Positions 46,691 through 58,679 of a stretch of DNA of 64,000 bases are shown here, one piece after another. Both the position numbers and the translations under genes were made by a program. Under the pieces are notes generated by a model. That model saw only the letters and a program-made list of their open reading frames with translations. It made no database searches and had not been told where the DNA came from. Source of the DNA: Isoperla grammatica. Lineage: Eukaryota > Arthropoda > Insecta > Plecoptera > Perlodidae. Location of the stretch: positions 5,827,680 to 5,891,679 of the forward strand of contig OX246744.1 of NCBI GenBank assembly GCA_945910005.1, written 5' to 3'. Position 1 is the first letter of the stretch. Every line of letters starts with the position of its first letter.

Positions 46691-48742
46691 ATGTATACTC
46701 GAAACAGTTAACAATAAAATACTTTAATAAATACAATAATTGTACTGAAAATAATTGAAAATGTCCATGAAAGAAACAAAATTCTCTCTTGCTCATAGTC
46801 CCTTTGTATAAAATATAAGTTACCTTCATCACAATTAACTTTGGCTAATTGATGGTTGAGTGAAGAGAAAGGTGGGGGGGGGGGCTGGTAGATTTCTTTA
46901 GTATGCGAAAATTTGCACGAATTGTTAATTGGTCCACAGATTAAAAAGTTTTAAAACTGCTGGCCAAAGCACAAAAAAAGATGGCGTCAGATCCTAGATC
47001 AAAACAATTCTTTTAAAAGTGGTAAATAAAATAGTCCATCTCATAATTAAGACAGATTAAAATATCCTAAAGCGAAATAATTGTAATGTTACATTTATCT
47101 TCAGAATATAAAATTTGGATTTGTTCATTAATTTATAAGCTACCATATTTTTCATTTTCACGGATCTTTGTAACAACACACAAACGATTGCAGTTGTTTG
47201 CGATGATATTATCTCAGATATCGCCGACTGTTGAAAAGAACCATTCATTACTTTCCTTTCTTCCCCTCAAACTTCTTGATTGACGCTGATAAATTGTTTC
47301 TCTGTTGCAAATTTCCACTGTTTTTATTAGTCCTCTATAAACTTTTCAACTTTCCGTATAAAGTTTAAGTTCCCATCTTGTCAATATCCTGGGAGTCACT
47401 CCCGAGGCGGCCAACTCTCTTTATTAATACATATTTCCCTCCGAATTACCAACGTTGCAGAAAATAATATTCCAATCCTTTTATTTAAAGACGTTATTAA
47501 ATACACATTAAACGTATACGGGCGAAAGCGTCAACTAGAGGGCGTAATAAATAATTAGTGACTTTGCTTCCATAAAATATGATTTATCGATATTTCAAAA
47601 GGACACGAAATTAATACTATTGCAAATACTTTTTGTTCAGTTTAATACTAAAGTTGTGTGCAAGGGGTGCGCGTGGTGCGACCCTGTTCTTTGGAGGGAA
47701 CTATTTCGGGTGCGTTCTCAAAGTGCATTAATTATTTCTGACAGTTATATGACGACATCTTAGACCAAAGTGATCCATTAATTAAAGCTCAGCAGGAGCG
47801 GCTGACTTCTAAGCCACTTTACACTGGAATTACAATTGTATAGCCTTTGTTGATAACATTGAGTTTTTCTATTCTATACAAGCAGTCATAATAACTTGAA
47901 AGTCATTTAAAAAGCATCTTATTTTTCGTTTTTCTCGAGATTTTATACGTCGTAGCGATACAATTATTCATGTCTTCTTTGACAGCCTCGATGCTTGAAG
48001 CGCTCGCAAGCTACACGAAGAGAAGAGAGATGGCACAGAAAATAATTAAAGAAAAGCATCAGTTTTACTACATTTACTAACTTGCAATTGTTTAATGAGC
48101 AGTTTTAATGAGAATTCTAGAGCGGAAAAAAAGTACTTTTATGTTTTATATTGAGTGAAATAAAGTATGCATGGGATCTTTTAATGTTTATGTATCTTAA
48201 CAAAAATGCGAACAGAAGTAAAATAATTAGGACACATTTAATGTCAGGACAAAAAGTGGGAAATGTAGCTTTGATGGAATTTAAGAAGACATAATTTTCT
48301 ACTACATAATGAGCATTATTAAAATGTCATCTACTTCAAATGTGTATTAAAGATAACTGTAATGCCAGCTAAACTAATCGTAACTTATCTGAAGTTTCAT
48401 ACTGAAGTCAGATCCTTACCTACTGCCCCATTCACGAAGCTGTTTCAATGAAAATCAATACACTGTTCTTTCACAAATTCGTTAAAAATCAGTCTCCCGT
48501 TTAGTAGAATACAAAAGCCTATAATTAGTTTCACCCGCTGTGTTAGGTATTTCCAGGCATCCAACTTAAAGATCCCTGATGAACCTGTATCATTTAACTA
48601 CTAGGAACTAGGGAAGTATAAAATCAAATGAGTACTATTTGACTTCGCTATTTCGTATGTCAAACTAGTTATATTAGGAAAACTTTACCAATATGCTTGA
48701 TTGGAAAATTAGTTTGTAGGTAAAAAAAAAAAAAAAAAAAAA
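46691..48742. other. Unassigned AT-rich intronic DNA
   Basis: Frames 47086-47283 (+) and 47057-47248 (-) overlap on opposite strands and lack domains. An A-run (48722-48742) ends the stretch, next to repeat E. Confidence 0.4.
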
Positions 48743-48979
48743 TCACATTTAGAGTCTACCCCCTTAGTAAATAAACTGATTTGCAGAGGGGGACTTAAAT
48801 TTAAAGTGACTAAACCAACCCTGTAGGCTTTAAACACCATCGACGAGTGAGCGATAACCAATCAAAGATCGATATTTCAAATACGAAACATATGAATCAG
48901 TTATTCGACAGTGCGAACACCTGTGGACAAATGTCAGAATCAACAAGGCCGATTAAGAACAACTTTGAATTTATTGAGT
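48743..48979. mobile_element. Repeat family E, copy 4 (one of the two longest)
   Basis: From TCACATTTAGAGTCTACCCC through the core and GATCGATATTTCAAATACG to GTCAGAATCAACAAGGCCG and TTTGAATTTATTGAG. Preceded by an A-run of about 20, which in the opposite orientation would be a T-rich tail. Shares its outer end with copy 6. Confidence 0.92.
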
Positions 48980-49147
48980 GCTTCGTTGCTAGGACGGCTC
49001 CAAAGTCACTGTTTACTTATTCCTAAGCCAAGAAGTAATGGAATTGAATACCACGATTGAATTGATTGAATTGAATATATTGTCAATACGTTGTCATAAA
49101 CAGGGATATTGATTATGTTTATGACATAGCCCTAGCATTACGTATCA

Positions 49148-49177
49148 CGCACACGCACACGCACACGCACACGCACC
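49148..49177. repeat. (CACACG)n microsatellite
   Basis: About five ACGCAC units. Confidence 0.9.
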
Positions 49178-49414
49178 AGGCGTAGATTAGTCACAGACTC
49201 CATAGCAGGACAATTAATCGTATTTGTTTGATCGCCCGCTGTTCAGGCGTGGAGACAATTTACCAGCAGCAGCAACAACGCGTATGGTAGGAAACGATGC
49301 CGAAGCAATTACGAAGCTTCCTACTGCGACCTATGAGAGCTTTCTCGGTACACAGCTTTCGACCGAGATACATGTTCGAGCTAGCAGCTTCATAGGAACA
49401 CCTTGTTGTGAGTC

Positions 49415-49643
49415 TTAAGCCCGATTCACAATTGAAATAAGAGTTGCAATAGTGAAATAGCAATACAGGTTTAGCGAATTGGAACATGCAATAACAATGC
49501 TGTGGTTCACAACTGTCACAGTGGATTGAAATAGTCATAAGAATTGAATCAATTCCATTTCTTATTTCAACTTCCCATGATGCACCTTATGACGAACCAA
49601 TCGGAACGCCGAAGAGCCATATGAGGTGATCAACTACGGAAAT
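49415..49643. mobile_element. MITE family J, copy 2 (half element)
   Basis: AAGCCCGATTCACAATTGAA at the left, ATGCAATAACAATGCTGTGG inside and GATCAACTACGGAAAT at the right. It is the reverse complement of 7781-8008. The second terminal repeat seen at 7598 is absent. Confidence 0.8.
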
Positions 49644-49823
49644 CTGACTGAGACTGAGTGTAGGACTAGGATTGTAAACAGAACAAGCAAAGATTACAAC
49701 CCACCCATATAAACACCATTGATGTATGGCCTGCATAGCGTTAAGATAACCCAAGACATGAATCCTTTATGTTGATGCAATTATTTTGCGATCATAGAAG
49801 ATAAATGAACGTTGGGCCAGTGT

Positions 49824-49827
<4 letters not shown>

Positions 49828-49880
<53 letters not shown>
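49828..49880. repeat. (TC)n microsatellite
   Basis: About 26 TC units without interruption. Confidence 0.97.
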
Positions 49881-49882
<2 letters not shown>

Positions 49883-51133
49883 CTACTGTGCACGTGGCAG
49901 TTACAGTGGCGGGTTGGAATATGGAGGGCGGGGTGGGCAGCTGCCCCTTGATACTGCATGATTCAAATATCAAATGTATTGAGAAGTTCTAAAAGCAATA
50001 TCACTTTTCCGAAAAATGAAAAAAACAAACTTCACAATATATGTATAAGGACTTAATTCCGTTGTATTTAAACTACGACAATCACTGATTATATTTAAGA
50101 TATCAAATAATAAATCGGGGACTAATGAAAGATGATGCAACGATATTTGAGTAGATGCCATTGAATTTAAATCCAAAATCATTAATTATACTAGCCTACA
50201 TGATTAAAAAAACATATTGTTAATTGTAATACCACAATTTACAGATCAAATTTTATAGGCATATAAATGAGCACGTTCATACATGTTCAAACCCCTCAGT
50301 CTACACTGTACACGATTATCTGAAGGAGTGAAGGCAAAGCCCTCGATCAAGTAATTAAATGTTTGTAAATATTTTATACCCACAAAAGTCATATTCAGTT
50401 ATGACTCCTTACACACAAATAAAAATCAAAACTGATAACCTATTTCCTGTATAAAAAAACATACTTTATTTCAGAATTAAAACGAGCTTACACTTGCGGG
50501 AAAGAAATAAACTTTCATTTTATGTTTTTACGAATCGCAATTCAAACATTTCGTTTGACTGATAGCTCATAAATGTGCTAGATATGACTTGGACGAACAT
50601 CGACCCGTCTCCCTCCCCCCCTTAACGGTCAGCTTCAGATGGTTAATAAATCAAACCCTGGGGCACCCTTAACAAAAACACCCTTTAACAAGATGTAATA
50701 TTACTACACCATGTGAACATATCGATCCTTTGTTTTTCTACTCTCAATTAATAATTTACGATATCTGCCCAACATTTTTTTAATGTCTGATTAATCACTA
50801 ATAATCCGCATGTCTTTTAGTATGTAATAAAAACTCGATTAAAATGTTTTAAATATTTGTATCGATCCAGGAAAATTAGTAACTGAAAATACACTTCAAA
50901 TAACAACCGTATAACGATTAAAATAATTGGAGCTTTTTAATCCAGTTCTTATTTCAGCCAAAAAAAAAACGTCTGGAATATAATATGTCATATTTTCAAA
51001 TCGTTTAGTGTTCTAAAGGTATCCGTTGAAAAGCAAATTACCCTAAGTTTAATCACTTGAATTCAAGACTGTACAACACACAACACTCGAGAGGGCATTA
51101 TTTAAGAAAACAAAAAACAAAACAAGTGATAAG
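49881..51133. other. Unassigned AT-rich intronic DNA
   Basis: CAGTGGCGGG at 49912 followed by G-rich sequence resembles a hAT-like left terminus, but no right end was found. Nothing else recognised. Confidence 0.35.
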
Positions 51134-51547
51134 ATGATCATAATCCGTCGAAAATATAGCGAACACGAGACACAAATCTGTGGTCTAGAGATAAAACACC
51201 CTTTCTTTTTCACTTTTTACACTTTCACTGAAATAAACTCACTAAAAATGATTACATTTCGTTATTCTACCGCCAATCAACTTTTCCCCATGAAAACTTT
51301 CCCCCCTGTCAATAACTTAATATATCAGTTAGTGGTGCAAAACAGAACAGTTTCCAAGTTGGGCATCCGTCTACCCGACCCAACGAGAACTTCTATACTG
51401 GGTTATTTCACAACAATAAAAAAATCGCTTACGCTGAAACGCTGTCAAATTCTTGAGTGGATGAACATACGGTTTGAAAGTTACCCTGATGGAACCATCG
51501 GTCGTACTTTTGAAAGCATATTGATCAATGTCAATGGACTGACATAA
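51134..51547 (+). other. Unrecognised 137-codon open frame (doubtful gene)
   Basis: The longest open frame in the window outside tandem repeats and the N gap. The predicted product has no signal peptide, transmembrane segment or motif I recognise. The context is deep within the mmd intron on the sense strand. An opposite-strand frame (51371-51574) overlaps it. With a 64-kb AT-rich window, a random frame of this length is possible. It could be a relic of a mobile element, but no terminal repeats or tails flank it. Confidence 0.2.
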
Positions 51548-51706
51548 TATATCGGGCCAAGGAAGGAAGGGCATAAATCAGAGCATTCGTATGTCGCTCA
51601 GCGATCGGGGTCAGATGTTCTTTTTGTGGACGTTACGAGCATATTCGGTCGCCAGTTTTCGCCATCTTGTGACGTCACAACAGCTGTTTTGATGGACTAT
51701 AGTACT

Positions 51707-51793
51707 TAAAGATATAATATATTTTTATATTATATTTATTTATTATTTTCATTTATTTATTTTTATTTATTTTATTTTATTTATTATTATATT
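51707..51793. mobile_element. 87-bp A/T-only insertion with 9-bp target duplication
   Basis: TATAGTACT occurs at 51698-51706 and again at 51794-51802. In other C copies the corresponding site occurs once. The inserted DNA is nearly all TTTA/TTAT-type sequence, as if only the simple tail of a retroelement had been inserted. Confidence 0.7.
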
Positions 51794-52002
51794 TATAGTA
51801 CTATTTCAAGTTTTAACATCTTTAGGAATGTATGTTTACATTTAGCTGTCAACAGAAGACGAACATGTTTACGGGGAAACATGAGATTTTGAAAACGTAT
51901 ATCCCTCGATAAAGTGTACGAAAATGATTATTGTATATGCATTTGAAAACGATTAAAAGAGTAATCGAGACAATGGTGTTTATTTATGTTGCTTTCAAGT
52001 AA

Positions 52003-52196
52003 CAATGCCGGCGCAGTTGGCCGAGGTCGATTAGGCGTTGGTCTAGTAAACCGCGGTCTCTGCGTTCTAGGTTCGAATCCTGGTTTGGGCATGGATGTCA
52101 TAGTGTGGCGTTTTTTCATTCTCATAATCACCCACTCATCGTCTCGATTAGCCTCGTTGCAAAAAAATGGGACGTAAAACACCAAATATCATCATC
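52003..52196 (+). mobile_element. tRNA(Ser/Leu)-like SINE, complete, 9-bp target duplication
   Basis: 194 bp flanked by TTCAAGTAA at 51994-52002 and 52197-52205. The 5' head has an A-box-like TTGGCCGAGGTCGATTAGGC, a long variable-arm-like stretch and the B-box GGTTCGAATCC, as in type II (Ser/Leu) tRNAs. The body contains CTCATCGTCTCGATTAGCC, and the element ends in GACGTAAAACACC and an (ATC)n tail. Not a functional tRNA: the acceptor end and anticodon arm are degenerate. Confidence 0.92.
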
Positions 52197-52345
52197 TTCA
52201 AGTAATAATAGCAAAACAAAATTAGATAATATAGGTGAATTTGCATCAAACGCCAGCTGAAACATAGCAACAATGAAATACCAATCACATGACATGGTGG
52301 CCTCTAGTATGGCCGCCATGCGCCATATGTGAACTTTCACCCTAT

Positions 52346-55067
52346 GCAAATAATATTATCTAGATTCATTCTAGATAACACTTTAACAATTGTTTACCAT
52401 CTTAGTTACAAGCGAGGGTTAATCTCACTGTATATCATTCCAAATGAACGGGTTTAGTTATATTTCTAGATAGCTATCTACACAATATTGAATCATTGAC
52501 AAATTAAGGATATGTGGTTTTGTAAGAAGAAGAACTGAAAACACACAAAAATTTTAACAAAATGATGTGTTTCGTTTCTGCTAAAATTAGCTCCAACTAT
52601 TTCTCCATGGCAACGTACTAAAAACTAACTACCAAGATCGTTGCCTTGCGTAGTTTTAAGGTCTGAGAAAACTTTCAATAGTGTAGCGATCCTTACATCT
52701 GTTTGTCTGTTTGGTGCTTCAACTCTTTCAAATCAGTATTTTTCTAAAATCAAACATGTATACAACTATCTAATACACGTGTTTGCAGAGTTATAGCTTT
52801 TTTCATATCGTTATATACGTTCGAAACGAGGTATATTTTCTTAATGCTGGCTTAATTCTTTTGTGTAACAATACCACTTTCTGCTTTACAAAAATTGTTA
52901 CATTCGTCACCATCTTTATCTGTTTACTTTTTCGATTCGTCTTTTCTCCGCAGTGTGGCAAAGTGGGACCGCGCAAAACATCAATTACTAATTTGTCTTG
53001 TTTTTGTTGTCACCAGAGATGGTATCAAGTGTATTGTGATGGATGGACGCAGCTTTGTTGGTGTTTTTATCTTCGCAATCACGGTAGAAAAACAATTGGA
53101 AGTCTTTATTAGCGAGCAGTCTCAGTAAACCTATCTGGATAAGCTGTGATCGTTGTGTTTACAAGTTAACAATTTATGACTAACTGTTAATGAATATTAA
53201 ACACTATTAATTGTATATCGGCTATGTGTATATAAAGGTATAATCTGCGATGTAGGTGGTCGCTTATTTTCTATTTCGCTCATCTATTTTTGAGCACCTG
53301 TGGTTTATTTATATTGCAAAAGTGATATTTTTTTTCTCGTGTTATTAACAGTCTAATTTTTCATATGAATGCATATTTTTAAAGACAATATTATAAAACG
53401 CTAGTTATTCCTGCGTGGCATATATTTATTAACATACATATATTTATTAACGTATATTAACATTTATTGGCATATATTTAGTTATTGGTGCGTGGCATAT
53501 ATTTATAAACATAGAATAATTAACCAATACTAAGCTGCTTGTTGTGTCGTACCAGGATAAACTGCATCTACTTATTATGCAGCGCTACAGTACTGGTCAG
53601 CAACTGGTGAATATTCTATGGCGACCTCATTTAGAACAACTTTGTCGACTAATGTGTGGTTCTTTGGAAATTGGGTAAACCGGAGGAAAAACGCAAAAAA
53701 CTAAACCGATACAATCTCAGTCCTAATGTCCATCGGGATACGATTCGTTCACTAGGTCAACCTCAGCTGAGCAGGGATGTGAGGGAGGGGGATGAAGGGG
53801 AAGTGGAGCAGGGGCGATAGGGGGAAATGAAGGGGAAGTTGAACAGAGAAATGGGGTTAGTATACCAAACTTTCGCGTTCATCTTAAAATGAAGCATGTC
53901 CATTTTTATAAATCGTCTTTATTTTATTTTTTTGAGAAAAATTCGTTACAAATTTACCTAATTTTTTCGTTTATCGGAAGACATGCTGCATTTGTGGGCT
54001 TTTATAAGAGGAGACACAATTGAATGCATAATAAACACAACCTATCAATAGTGGGTACATTGAAAATCAGTAATAAATTAAATATTAATTATGTCAGTTA
54101 GAACATTTAAAAGTAATGTGAGCGATAAAAATTGGGTACACAAAAAGCATGCTCTCATCTATAATCATAAAGTAGAACAACAAGTGTTCTAAATAACGCA
54201 TTCTCTTTTTGAAAACTCTTCCGAGATGATTTGTTAAAATATAATTTCAAAATTTGGTTTAATTTTACGAGACACGTATTTTTAAACAGTGTAACTTTGA
54301 CTTGACTGATTCACTTTATTGGCGATAGAACGAAACGGTATTTCCTTCAAATAGAGAAGGTCTACTCGCAAGTAGCGAACTGGAGCGAGTAGACTTATGA
54401 ACGGTTCCGTCGCGTTGTAAACAGAATCATGTCGCTTTACAGAAGCCGTATTTTCTCCTTACAAGAACATTGTGAGTGAATTCATTTAACTACTACGCTG
54501 TGTGATAACCAACCACGTCTCATAACAAATCACATCTACAAGCTACAAGTCAGCCAGTGTTCTCGGTTGCTTGTGATTAATACAAGTAATAGCTGACTGG
54601 GTATTAAGTGTATTGCTTGCTTCGAGACGAAAGTGAAGCGAGCAGAGAACAAAAGACAAAACACATTTCCTTGGCTTCGTTCTACTCGCATAAGTTCTAG
54701 TTTCTGTCGTCTTGCTTTCTTCGCTCGTTCGTTCGGCTTTCCAACAGTCTTCGCGAGTTGGTTGAGACAAATATAGGATCGCGCTCTCGAAAACGGGCGT
54801 TGCTCGCAATGGTGCCCCCGATACCACATTTTGTTTTACCAGTCACTACGAGAAGTGTGAGATGGTGGTAACTCAACATTTTTAGACACAAACTTACAAC
54901 CAGATAGCGCTGCTAAGCAACCTCTTTATTTGCGCCATTAATGATTTAACAATAATAATTTATAGCTAAGTTTTTCTCCTAATGAAAATGGTTCGAGTAG
55001 GACACAGATTTTTTGTGAGTGTACGCGCGATTTTGGTTTGGTGCGGATGTGATGGTATTGTGTGAGA
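52346..55067. other. Unassigned intronic DNA
   Basis: Contains frames without domains (52783-53112, 52895-53128, 54536-54891), a small CTACTCGC/GCGAGTAG hairpin near 54362-54394, and short ATATTTATTAAC repeats at 53417-53515. Nothing was assigned a function. Confidence 0.4.
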
Positions 55068-55088
55068 GGGGGGGGGGGGGGGGAGGGG
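55068..55088 (+). repeat. Poly(G) tract
   Basis: Sixteen Gs, an A and five more Gs. Possible quadruplex former. The length may be unreliable. Confidence 0.9.
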
Positions 55089-55529
55089 GCACCATTGCGT
55101 TTTACCCGCGCGTCAGACCTGTGTTTGACAGTTAATTTTATACCTTGAAAGGATTATCAAAATTTTAATTTTTTTTTCGTTTGTTTACATGAAAATGTAC
55201 TGCCGCAAAATCAATGCATTCTTTCATTGAATCGTGTGGCATTAGCATAGGTTATACTGTGTTTTTAATTGAAACTGGGATAGGATTAAATTATTTACTA
55301 TGATGAGTAGGGGTATACTACTGATTCACAGATGTTGTAAAGAGGGAGAAGAGGGGGTGGGGGCTTCTGTACCCTTGGAGACAAAATAAGGTCAAGGTTA
55401 TGATGAAAACCTCCCTACCCTAACAACTCTTCATCATTTCTACGCACACATTTCTACCAATGTCGCTAATAACGAATATAATGATTCATAGATTGCGTTA
55501 TTGGAAATGTCAGTAATTCTATATTGATT

Positions 55530-55870
55530 GATTGATATTTGGGCTGAACGTCTCATATTTTTGCGACTTGGCTAATCGAGACGATGATTGGATGAAATAT
55601 GAAAATGAAATAGGGGGCTGTTTGGAGGAAAGGGGCAAATAAAAGGGCGGGGAGTAAAAGGGAAAAGTAGAAAAAGGGAGTAAGGACTTTGTGGACTGCA
55701 TTTCGTCTGACTTCTCCTCCTCGACCTGTCCGGCTAGGGTGGCCCTACCAGAAGCATACGCTTCCGCCGGCATAGCTCCAGGAATCATAAAAGCGCACAA
55801 ACCTGCCCACCACGATAAGGTAGCAGTCCCTGGGCAGGAATTCTATATTGTAATTTACCCTCCCCAAAGC
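55530..55870 (-). mobile_element. SINE or LINE fragment sharing the Ser-like SINE's 3' tail
   Basis: On the minus strand it runs from GAATTCCTGCCCAGGGACTG through GGTGGGCAGGTTTGTGCGC, GAGCTATGCCGGCGGAAGCG and GGTAGGGCCACCC to ATCGTCTCGATTAGCCAAGT, GAGACGTTCAGCCCAAATATC and an (AATC)n tail at 55523-55536. The last 70 bp or so match the 3' region of the SINE at 52003-52196 (CATCGTCTCGATTAGCC, then GGGACGTAAAACACC). The GC-rich 5' module is structured and not tRNA-like, and the family is not identified. Frames on both strands here are not coding. Confidence 0.72.
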
Positions 55871-56487
55871 AGAAAAGCAAATGAAGTAGGCAAAAAGAGC
55901 CATCAGTAGCTTTATACAACGAAATGTGGCAATATACAAGTAATGTACGTAGGCCTATGTTAGTTTTAACAATACTTTTTTATATTTTGTATAATTTGTG
56001 AGAATAAAATGGGAATAACATTGAATTGAATTTCACCTAGACTAATCTAGAGTATGACTTACTAACGTAAAGTTTGAAATAGAGAAAAAGTGTATGCAAG
56101 GCTGAAAACCGGGGCCGCAAATCAACATTAAACACGAAAGAAGACCAGAACACAACAACGCAAATGTACAATGAATGTCAAGGTAAAGAAGTTTTCTGTT
56201 CGAGCCCCTCTGTAGACAACCTGGTTGCCCCGACGACGACTAAGCCAATATCTTACTATACAAATACTCCAAGAACGAGCTTCCCCCCCCCCCCCCTCCC
56301 AACAATCCGCTCATCTCGAGAAGCTCCGCTCCATCAAATCAGCGCTATTGTTTACCAGCAAACAGTCTTACTGCTGAATGCGGCCGAGTCAGGAGAATAT
56401 TGCTTGATAGGCAACATGCGGTATTCATGTGTGATATTAAGTCATGTGGAACACAGACATATCCCCGACCAAATAGTTAATCATGTT

Positions 56488-56932
56488 AAGGTTTGTCTCG
56501 ATAGTAAGAACCCTTTTGTAACGTGTTAATGTTTGATTCGATAGCTCGAACCCTTTTGTAACGTGTTAAGGTTTGTTTCGATAGCCCGAACTCTTTTGTA
56601 ACGTGTTAAGGTTTGATTCGATAGCTCGAACCCTTTTGTAACGTGTTAAGGTTTGTTTCGATAGCTCGAACCCTTTTGTAACATGTTAAGGTTTGTTTCG
56701 ATAACTCGAACCCTTTTGTAACGTGTTAAGGTTTGATTCGATAGCTCGAACCCTTTTTGTAACGTGTTAAGGTTTGTTTCGATAACTCGAACCCTTTTGT
56801 AGCATGTTAAGGTTTGTTTCGATAGCTCGAACCTTTTTGTAACGTGTTAAAGTTTGTTTCGATAGCTCGAACCCTTTTGTAACATGTTAAGGTTTGTTTT
56901 GATAGCTCGAACCCTTTTGTAACGTGTAACTT
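56488..56932. repeat. 40-bp minisatellite, about 11 units
   Basis: Unit: AAGGTTTGTTTCGATAGCTC, GAACCCTTTTGTAACGTGTT. Units differ by GTTTGATTCG or GTTTGTTTCG and by AACGTG or AACATG. The 121-codon frame ending at 56529 runs into the first unit and is not supported. Confidence 0.95.
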
Positions 56933-57138
56933 TTTGTACTTCTTAAAGTGCTGCCACAGCAACCAATCCTGGATGTTTTCGTCATAGTGGGCATGTCGGA
57001 ACCAATCAGCGGGCTTATATTTGAAATACTGGATTGTGATTGGCTAATACCCACTCATCACTGACGTCACCATCCAAAAAGTTACTGTGGAACCCCTTTA
57101 GTAACAACTAACAACCTATTAGGGTAAAATGATAAAAT

Positions 57139-57312
57139 ATTTTTTCGTATGAATACCTGTTATAGGGTGCACACCAGCTTTACCTGATGTGCCCCTCTTC
57201 AGGTGACACACTATAGGTATGTAAGAGTGATTGGATAGTTGGGAACGAATGTCCGAGGGCTGATAGTATGACTCAGTCTCTGCATTCGCTTTTACGACTG
57301 AGGAAAAGCTGG
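57139..57312 (-). mobile_element. SINE family 2, 5'-truncated copy
   Basis: TTATAGGGTGCACACCAGCT, GATGTGCCCCTCTTCAGGTG, GGGCTGATAGTATGACTCAG and CGACTGAGGAAAAGC are collinear with the body of the SINE at 14791-15068. The tRNA-like head is missing. Confidence 0.88.
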
Positions 57313-58125
57313 GCGCAAAATCTTCAAGCTAAGAAGTATGAAAATACTAGAAATATGAAAATGCTAGAAATATGAACACTAGAACAACTCGCTCTTGACT
57401 TTCAGCAGCTGAATTATGGCACGCGACTCTCACAAGACTTCCCGTGTTGCCGTCAAAACTCACTGTGGGAAGTTGAAGAGTAAAAAGTAAAAAAACTGGA
57501 AGCCCCATGAGCTACAAAACTATCTCTCTACTCTTGATTCTTTGCTTTTTACCTGTCTCACTTCTCCAGTGCTGTGACGGCCGCTTAACGCTCTAGAAAC
57601 CAGGTGCAACGGAAACACTGACGGTTTCAAGTTTCGGTTGTGTTTGTTGTATTTTATTGTGATACTGTTCGGTAAGCGTTTCCATTCTACTTTTATGGCA
57701 CTCGTTCTGTTGGGTTTTGTTTGTTTTTATGTCTACCGATAGCGATCAAGTTGAAATTTGGATCGTCCGCAAGTTTTTCGATGTGAATTGAGGGCAATCA
57801 GTTATGTGGGAAAAAATACTCTAGAAGTTATATAGTTACAACGTGGTCGATTATCAATGTGAGGAGTGTTATTCTAGTTAAACCAGTACCGTGCAGAACC
57901 TTCTGTGAGCGTCGAGAAGGTTTGCTGGTGTCATAACTTGAGCTTTCTTATCGTTAATCGCCGACCTACTGACTGTAAAACTAAAATGACAATCTAAGAA
58001 CTTGGAAGACCCAGACTATGGGTACTCGTGTACTGGTAACACATTGCTTTTAGTAACGTATATTACTCATAGTCATGCGTATTAATTTTAAAAGTGGCCT
58101 CATTAAGTTATATGGTGGGGATGGG
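57313..58125. other. Unassigned intronic DNA
   Basis: Contains a duplicated AAATATGAA(AA)TGCTAG word near 57340-57380. No other feature seen. Confidence 0.4.
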
Positions 58126-58319
58126 TGCACTGTCCAATCACTGATTCCTATGTTTCGTATTTGAAATATCGATTTTTGATTGGTTATCGCTCACTCGTAG
58201 ATGGTGTTCGGAGCCTACATGGTTGGTTTAGTCGCTTTAAATTAAAGTCCCCCACTAAAAATCAGTTTCATTACTGAGTGGGTAGACTCTAAATGTGAAT
58301 TTATTTATTTTATTTTATT
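58126..58319. mobile_element. Repeat family E, copy 5
   Basis: GCACTGTCCAATCACTGATT to CTCTAAATGTGAATTTATTT, inverse orientation relative to copy 4. Followed at once by a fragment of a hAT-like right end. Confidence 0.92.
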
Positions 58320-58329
58320 AACCCCGAAG

Positions 58330-58401
58330 GTACCACATCCCACCCCGAAAGTAATCGGTACCCAGCCCCAAAATTTGATATTTCGGCTCGGCACGCCACT
58401 G
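58330..58401. mobile_element. hAT-like right-end fragment
   Basis: A C-rich subterminal stretch followed by GGCACGCCACTG, like the right termini of the three hAT-like elements. No left end is present. Confidence 0.45.
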
Positions 58402-58679
58402 TTTCAAACCTCACAAACTGTTAAACTCAGAAATGTATTAGGGGTGCTTCGTACCTACATTTAGTTCAGGGTTTATAGAGATAGGTGGCGCTAATGTTCC
58501 CGTCAACACTGTTGCCACGTCATGTGACATGCATACGAAGCTGTATCAACAAGTTGGTCTTGTATCATGTATAATCCCAGGGTTCACTTAATCACCGCTT
58601 GCAGCGCGCGAAGCTAGCTGAGTTCTATTGAAATTTATTAAAAATTGTTCTAATAATAATGTTTTCTGTTTTGTTTCAG

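Larger units (their letters stand above)
51660..52345 (-). mobile_element. MITE family C, copy 3, with two insertions
   Basis: Reverse-oriented copy: right end TGAACTTTCACCCTAT, GCATCAAACGCCAGCTGAAA inside, and a degenerate left end near TTGTGACGTCACAACAG. It contains a T-rich insertion at 51707-51793 and a tRNA-derived SINE at 52003-52196, each flanked by 9-bp duplications. Confidence 0.85.
27697..58679 (+). other. mmd: Giant intron of the mmd-like gene (30,983 bp)
   Basis: The donor GTGAGT at 27697 and the acceptor TTTTGTTTCAG ending at 58679 flank it. The reading frame is restored exactly across the junction (a split Thr codon). GTTCTAATAATAATG about 35 nt before the acceptor offers a branch site. 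The intron is filled with MITEs, LINE and SINE fragments and large tandem arrays, and no nested gene was recognised. Confidence 0.85.

Noticed and set aside
52003..52110. tRNA-Ser/Leu gene
   Set aside because: Boxes A and B are present but the cloverleaf is degenerate, a SINE body and tail follow, and a 9-bp target duplication surrounds it.
52940..53128. Possible exon after TTTTCTCCGCAG
   Set aside because: The acceptor-like site is followed by an open frame, but the protein is unrecognised and no plausible donor or partner exon was found.
55691..55909. Small protein on + and its minus-strand counterparts
   Set aside because: They lie inside a SINE/LINE-like repeat with open frames on both strands and a shared non-coding tail.
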